Of a DNA stretch of 64,000 bases, positions 61,567 to 64,000 are shown piece by piece. The notes beneath the pieces are model-generated. The model made no database searches. It was not told the origin of the DNA and was given only the letters and a program-made list of their open reading frames with translations. The stretch lies in assembly GCA_017541265.1 (NCBI GenBank), contig JAFXZK010000132.1:1-64000 (forward strand), read 5' to 3'. This DNA is from Bacteroidaceae bacterium (lineage in GTDB: Bacteria; Bacteroidota; Bacteroidia; Bacteroidales; Bacteroidaceae). A program made the translations under genes and the position numbers. Each line of letters opens with the position of its first letter. The first letter of the stretch is position 1.

Positions 61567-63690
61567 TTAATTGATTTTGAATTGTATCTTTGCTCCTGCC
61601 ATTACCCAGATGCCTGGCTGGGGCACAGAACCGAGGTCATAGTAGCGACGATTGGTGAGGTTCGTTGCCTGAACGTAAAGCTGATAGCGCGGTGCCTCCC
61701 ATTGCAGCTTGGCATCGAGCATGGCATAAGGGCTGTAGGGAATGAGTCTGCCGCCACTCTGGTAGGTGCCCACGCGCTCCTGCCAGCGGAAGTCCCAGGT
61801 CATTGAAAGTTGAAAAGGTGAAACGTTGAAAAATTGAAAAAGCTTCGCACAGCCTTTTTCTTTTTCACCTTTTAACCTTTTTACCTTTTTACTTTTTATT
61901 ATGCAATGTGTCAGGCTCACCACCACTTTGTGTCGCAAGTATTCCATTGCCACATTGCTCTTGACGACACCCTCTGCATCGTGCTTCGCCTGATGGATGA
62001 AGGTATAGCCAAAGCTCAGCGACCGGAACCATCTCTCCCACTGGGGAGATTTAAGGGGAGTCATTATCTTCCCCTGAACCTGAAAGCCCATGTTGTCGAG
62101 GCCGAAAGATGAGGTGTGGAAGATGTCATCGGGCGAGTACATCACCCAGTCTATCATCTGTGTGCCACGATGGTAGAAACCTCTTATGCTGGCCTCCGCC
62201 CTACTCCATCTGCGCTCTGCTCCGAGCGAGAAGGAGTGATTGTGCTCTGGCTTCAAGTCGCGGTTCCCTTCGTGTGTCGGACTTTTGTAGTAGAGTTCCG
62301 TAAAGGTTGGCAGGCGGAAGCCTTTGTTGTAGGAGAACAGTAGCTTCCAATGTGCAGAAGGACGATAGGCGATGTCGATGCCCGGATAGAGGCGGAAGCG
62401 GTGGTCGATGCTCGAAGTCATGCTTGCCATCAAGCCAGCAGAAACTGTCCAGTGTCTCAAGAGGATGTTGTGTTCAAGAGAGAAAGAGACAGTCGTGCGC
62501 TTGTCGGAGCGTGTATAGCAGGCTCCCTCTCCCTTGATGGCAACGTATTGTTCCGGTTCCAGGTTGCGCCCGAGGTTCGTGCTGAGGATATTTTCGTGCC
62601 TCATGACTGCCGACACCGCCGTCTTGCCAAGCTTCCAATCCACATGTCCTCCAGCCTTGATACCATAGACGTCCGTCCTGTGGAAGTTCTCGCCAAAGGT
62701 AGAGCCGTGCACCAGCTCGAAGTTATCCCACGAACGATGCCAGAAGACTTGCGGTGTGAAATGGAAACGTCCCTTCGTCTCAGCGCTGACGCTTGCCATC
62801 AGCCGCTGGTTGCGCTCGTACTGGTCGGGATAGTTGGCGCTATAGAACGTGTTGGCGCCATAGTGCTTTCTCGAATAGCCGAGTTGCCAATCGAGGCGCA
62901 AGGCATCGTCCTCATAGTCGCCCTGATAGTAGAGCTGTCCCTTCTGCCACCCGCTGTTGAGCGTGCCGCCATCGCTCCTCCCACCACTGCCGCTGATGCG
63001 GTTGCTTAGTTTTCCTGTTGCAAAGGCAAAACGCGCCTCGCCCTCTGCCGTGCCGAAGGAGCCGCCCCTGCCAGAAAGCTCGATGCTCTGCCCTCGGTCG
63101 TGCTTCGTGACGATGTTGATGGCCCCGCCGAAGCTCTGTCCACCATAAACACGGCTTGCCGCCCCCTCCAGCACCTCAATACGCTCTATGTCGCTGATGC
63201 TAATGGGGAAGTCTGCCGAAAGATGTCCTGTCTGTGGATTGCCGATGTCGATGCCGTTGAGCAGGAGCGTCACCTGGTCGAACGTGCCGCCATTGATGCT
63301 GATGTCCGTCTGAATACCAAAGCCACCGCGCTGCCGGACGTCCACGCCTGTGGCTAACTTCAATAAATCGTTTACACTTTGCGCCGCCGCCTGCTCAATG
63401 TCCTGACGGGTAAGGACAGAGACGATGCGTGCCGACTGCAGCTGCGTCAGCGGTGCCATCGAGGCACTCACCGTCACTTCGGCCAACTCTTCATCTTCGA
63501 TAACCTTCTCATTATCGAAAGAAGGCGTCGCATTAGTCTGCGCATGAGCTGCTGCCGCAACACCCAAAGTGGCAACGCTCAGCACACCAATGCGTATCTG
63601 CCGATGAAGGCTGGCAAAGGCGCTGTAACCCTTGTTGGAGAATTGCCTCCAAGTAATTACTGCTGTCTTGTCTTGATGTTTGTTGTACAT
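61567..63690 (-). CDS. BtuB-like TonB-dependent receptor with two in-frame repeat insertions
   Basis: 707 residues. A Bacteroidales-type extended N-terminus with signal peptide (cleavage after AHAQ near 51), plug domain (about 70-195; VLTRQDIEQ..., RVYGGQSFGGAINIVTK) and a 22-strand-type barrel, ending in IQFKIN. Closest in style to cobalamin receptors. Two stretches look foreign: TPLKSPQWER (DNA 62031-62061) and about 30 residues rich in Lys then Phe (DNA 61804-61900), both matching repeats otherwise found between genes. Both keep the frame and fall in barrel loops or near them, so the protein may still work. Confidence 0.88.
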   Translation of the reverse strand: MYNKHQDKTAVITWRQFSNKGYSAFASLHRQIRIGVLSVATLGVAAAAHAQTNATPSFDNEKVIEDEELAEVTVSASMAPLTQLQSARIVSVLTRQDIEQAAAQSVNDLLKLATGVDVRQRGGFGIQTDISINGGTFDQVTLLLNGIDIGNPQTGHLSADFPISISDIERIEVLEGAASRVYGGQSFGGAINIVTKHDRGQSIELSGRGGSFGTAEGEARFAFATGKLSNRISGSGGRSDGGTLNSGWQKGQLYYQGDYEDDALRLDWQLGYSRKHYGANTFYSANYPDQYERNQRLMASVSAETKGRFHFTPQVFWHRSWDNFELVHGSTFGENFHRTDVYGIKAGGHVDWKLGKTAVSAVMRHENILSTNLGRNLEPEQYVAIKGEGACYTRSDKRTTVSFSLEHNILLRHWTVSAGLMASMTSSIDHRFRLYPGIDIAYRPSAHWKLLFSYNKGFRLPTFTELYYKSPTHEGNRDLKPEHNHSFSLGAERRWSRAEASIRGFYHRGTQMIDWVMYSPDDIFHTSSFGLDNMGFQVQGKIMTPLKSPQWERWFRSLSFGYTFIHQAKHDAEGVVKSNVAMEYLRHKVVVSLTHCIIKSKKVKRLKGEKEKGCAKLFQFFNVSPFQLSMTWDFRWQERVGTYQSGGRLIPYSPYAMLDAKLQWEAPRYQLYVQATNLTNRRYYDLGSVPQPGIWVMAGAKIQFKIN
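61804..61900 (-). repeat. AT-rich AAAGGTGAAAAG-type repeat inside the TonB receptor gene
   Basis: AAAAAGGTAAAAAGG words on one side and CACCTTTTCAAC / GTTTCACC words on the other make an inverted repeat. The same words fill the gap at 20880-20922. Read in frame it adds the stretch with KSKKVKRLKGEKEK and LFQFFNVSPFQ. Confidence 0.65.
62031..62061 (-). repeat. Solo left-arm-type repeat inside the TonB receptor gene
   Basis: ACTCCCCTTAAATCTCCCC followed by an inverted GGGAGAG on the minus strand resembles the left arm of the DUF559 element (38867-38897). Encoded as TPLKSPQWER. Confidence 0.55.
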
Positions 63691-63717
63691 AAATAAATTG
63701 TTAAGTGAATAAAAAAA

Positions 63718-63751
63718 GCCCCTATCCTCGGAGAGGGGTTTAGGGTGAGGC
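63718..63751 (+). repeat. Intergenic copy of the FPLGEGWGEA-type repeat
   Basis: CCTCGGAGAGGGGTTTAGGG and a closing GAGGC resemble the right arm of the DUF559 element; a CCCCT/AGGGG pair makes a hairpin. It touches the asnA stop codon and may act as its terminator. Confidence 0.5.
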
Positions 63752-64000
63752 TATATCAGCGTCATTCCTGCCTCGTGGCACTCCTGCCTCATGGTGTCAG
63801 GCCAGATGCTGGCCTGTGTTTCACCAATATGTGCCTTGTGCAGGAGCACCATGCAGAGACGGCTCTGACCAATACCGCCACCAATTGTCAGGGGCAATGT
63901 GTCGTTCAAGAGGCGCTTGTGGAAATAGAGTTCCTTGCGCTCCTCCTTGCCTTGCAGAGCAAGCTGTTTGAGCAGTGCCTCCTTATCCACACGGATGCCC
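63751..64000 (-). CDS. asnA: Aspartate--ammonia ligase, C-terminal part
   Basis: The frame runs off the right edge of the window, so only the last 82 residues are seen ([45 protein letters not shown]). This is the C-terminal ATP-binding end of the class II synthetase-like AsnA, which makes asparagine from aspartate and ammonia. A valine (GTG) at 63988-63990 is internal, not a start. Confidence 0.92.
   Translation of the reverse strand, partial: GIRVDKEALLKQLALQGKEERKELYFHKRLLNDTLPLTIGGGIGQSRLCMVLLHKAHIGETQASIWPDTMRQECHEAGMTLI

Overview
The window is from a Bacteroidales genome, most likely a Prevotella-like gut commensal. Promoters repeatedly show the Bacteroidetes -7 box TAnnTTTG, often with TTG about 20 bp upstream. 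Shine-Dalgarno signals are rare. The genes are also typical of the group: SusC/BtuB-type receptor, DUF4965 lipoprotein, GH16, MORN protein, UpxY-like NusG paralog and ammonia-dependent AsnA.

Bases 1-19.5 kb are the right-hand part of an integrated element. It carries a MutS-domain-I-like protein, an AbiEi/AbiEii toxin-antitoxin pair, ArdC antirestriction protein, a DUF4143-type ATPase, then phage genes: a connector-like protein, two unknowns, a small membrane protein, a lysis amidase fused to a spanin-like segment, a 1356-aa tape measure protein and a tail protein. It ends with a tyrosine integrase beside tRNA-Arg(TCT). The left end, capsid, portal and terminase are not in the window. Three gene-free stretches (168-486, 3.3-4.46 kb, 10.97-12.08 kb) belong to it; the last holds two strong predicted RNA structures and four tandem ~76-bp repeats.

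Bases 19.6-37.8 kb are chromosomal backbone: an ABC-transporter/GntR(YtrA-type)/esterase operon with its own palindromic operator, MORN protein plus glgB, dnaX facing a divergent FtsB/DivIC-like gene, a NusG-like antiterminator, trmB, a coiled-coil membrane protein, anaerobic ribonucleotide reductase nrdDG, an Mrp/ApbC ATPase and a GH16 glucanase.

Bases 37.9-57 kb are an exopolysaccharide locus transcribed rightwards from one strong promoter (37955-37985): nucleotide-sugar epimerase, CotH/lamin-tail protein, Wzx flippase, Wzy-like polymerase, acyl/acetyltransferases, four GT4 glycosyltransferases, a TupA-like ATP-grasp protein, a WecG/TagA-type transferase, WbuC cupin, a nucleotidyltransferase-fold protein and the polyprenyl-phosphate sugar transferase that starts repeat-unit assembly. 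Several genes around 47.9-51 kb look AT-richer, suggesting imported cassettes.

Bases 57-64 kb hold a DUF4965 lipoprotein, MlaD-like and cell-wall amidase genes, a BtuB-like TonB-dependent receptor and the end of asnA.

The most striking observation is a 434-bp element with 31-bp terminal inverted repeats (28/31 identical) that encodes a DUF559 nuclease and sits in frame inside the epimerase gene (38867-39300). Related short repeats, whose translation resembles FPLGEGWGEA, lie in frame inside trmB and the TonB receptor gene and next to asnA. A different AT-rich intergenic-type repeat is also in frame in the TonB receptor. A separate family of three tandem 22-bp palindromes occurs at two loci 36.6 kb apart in inverse orientation.
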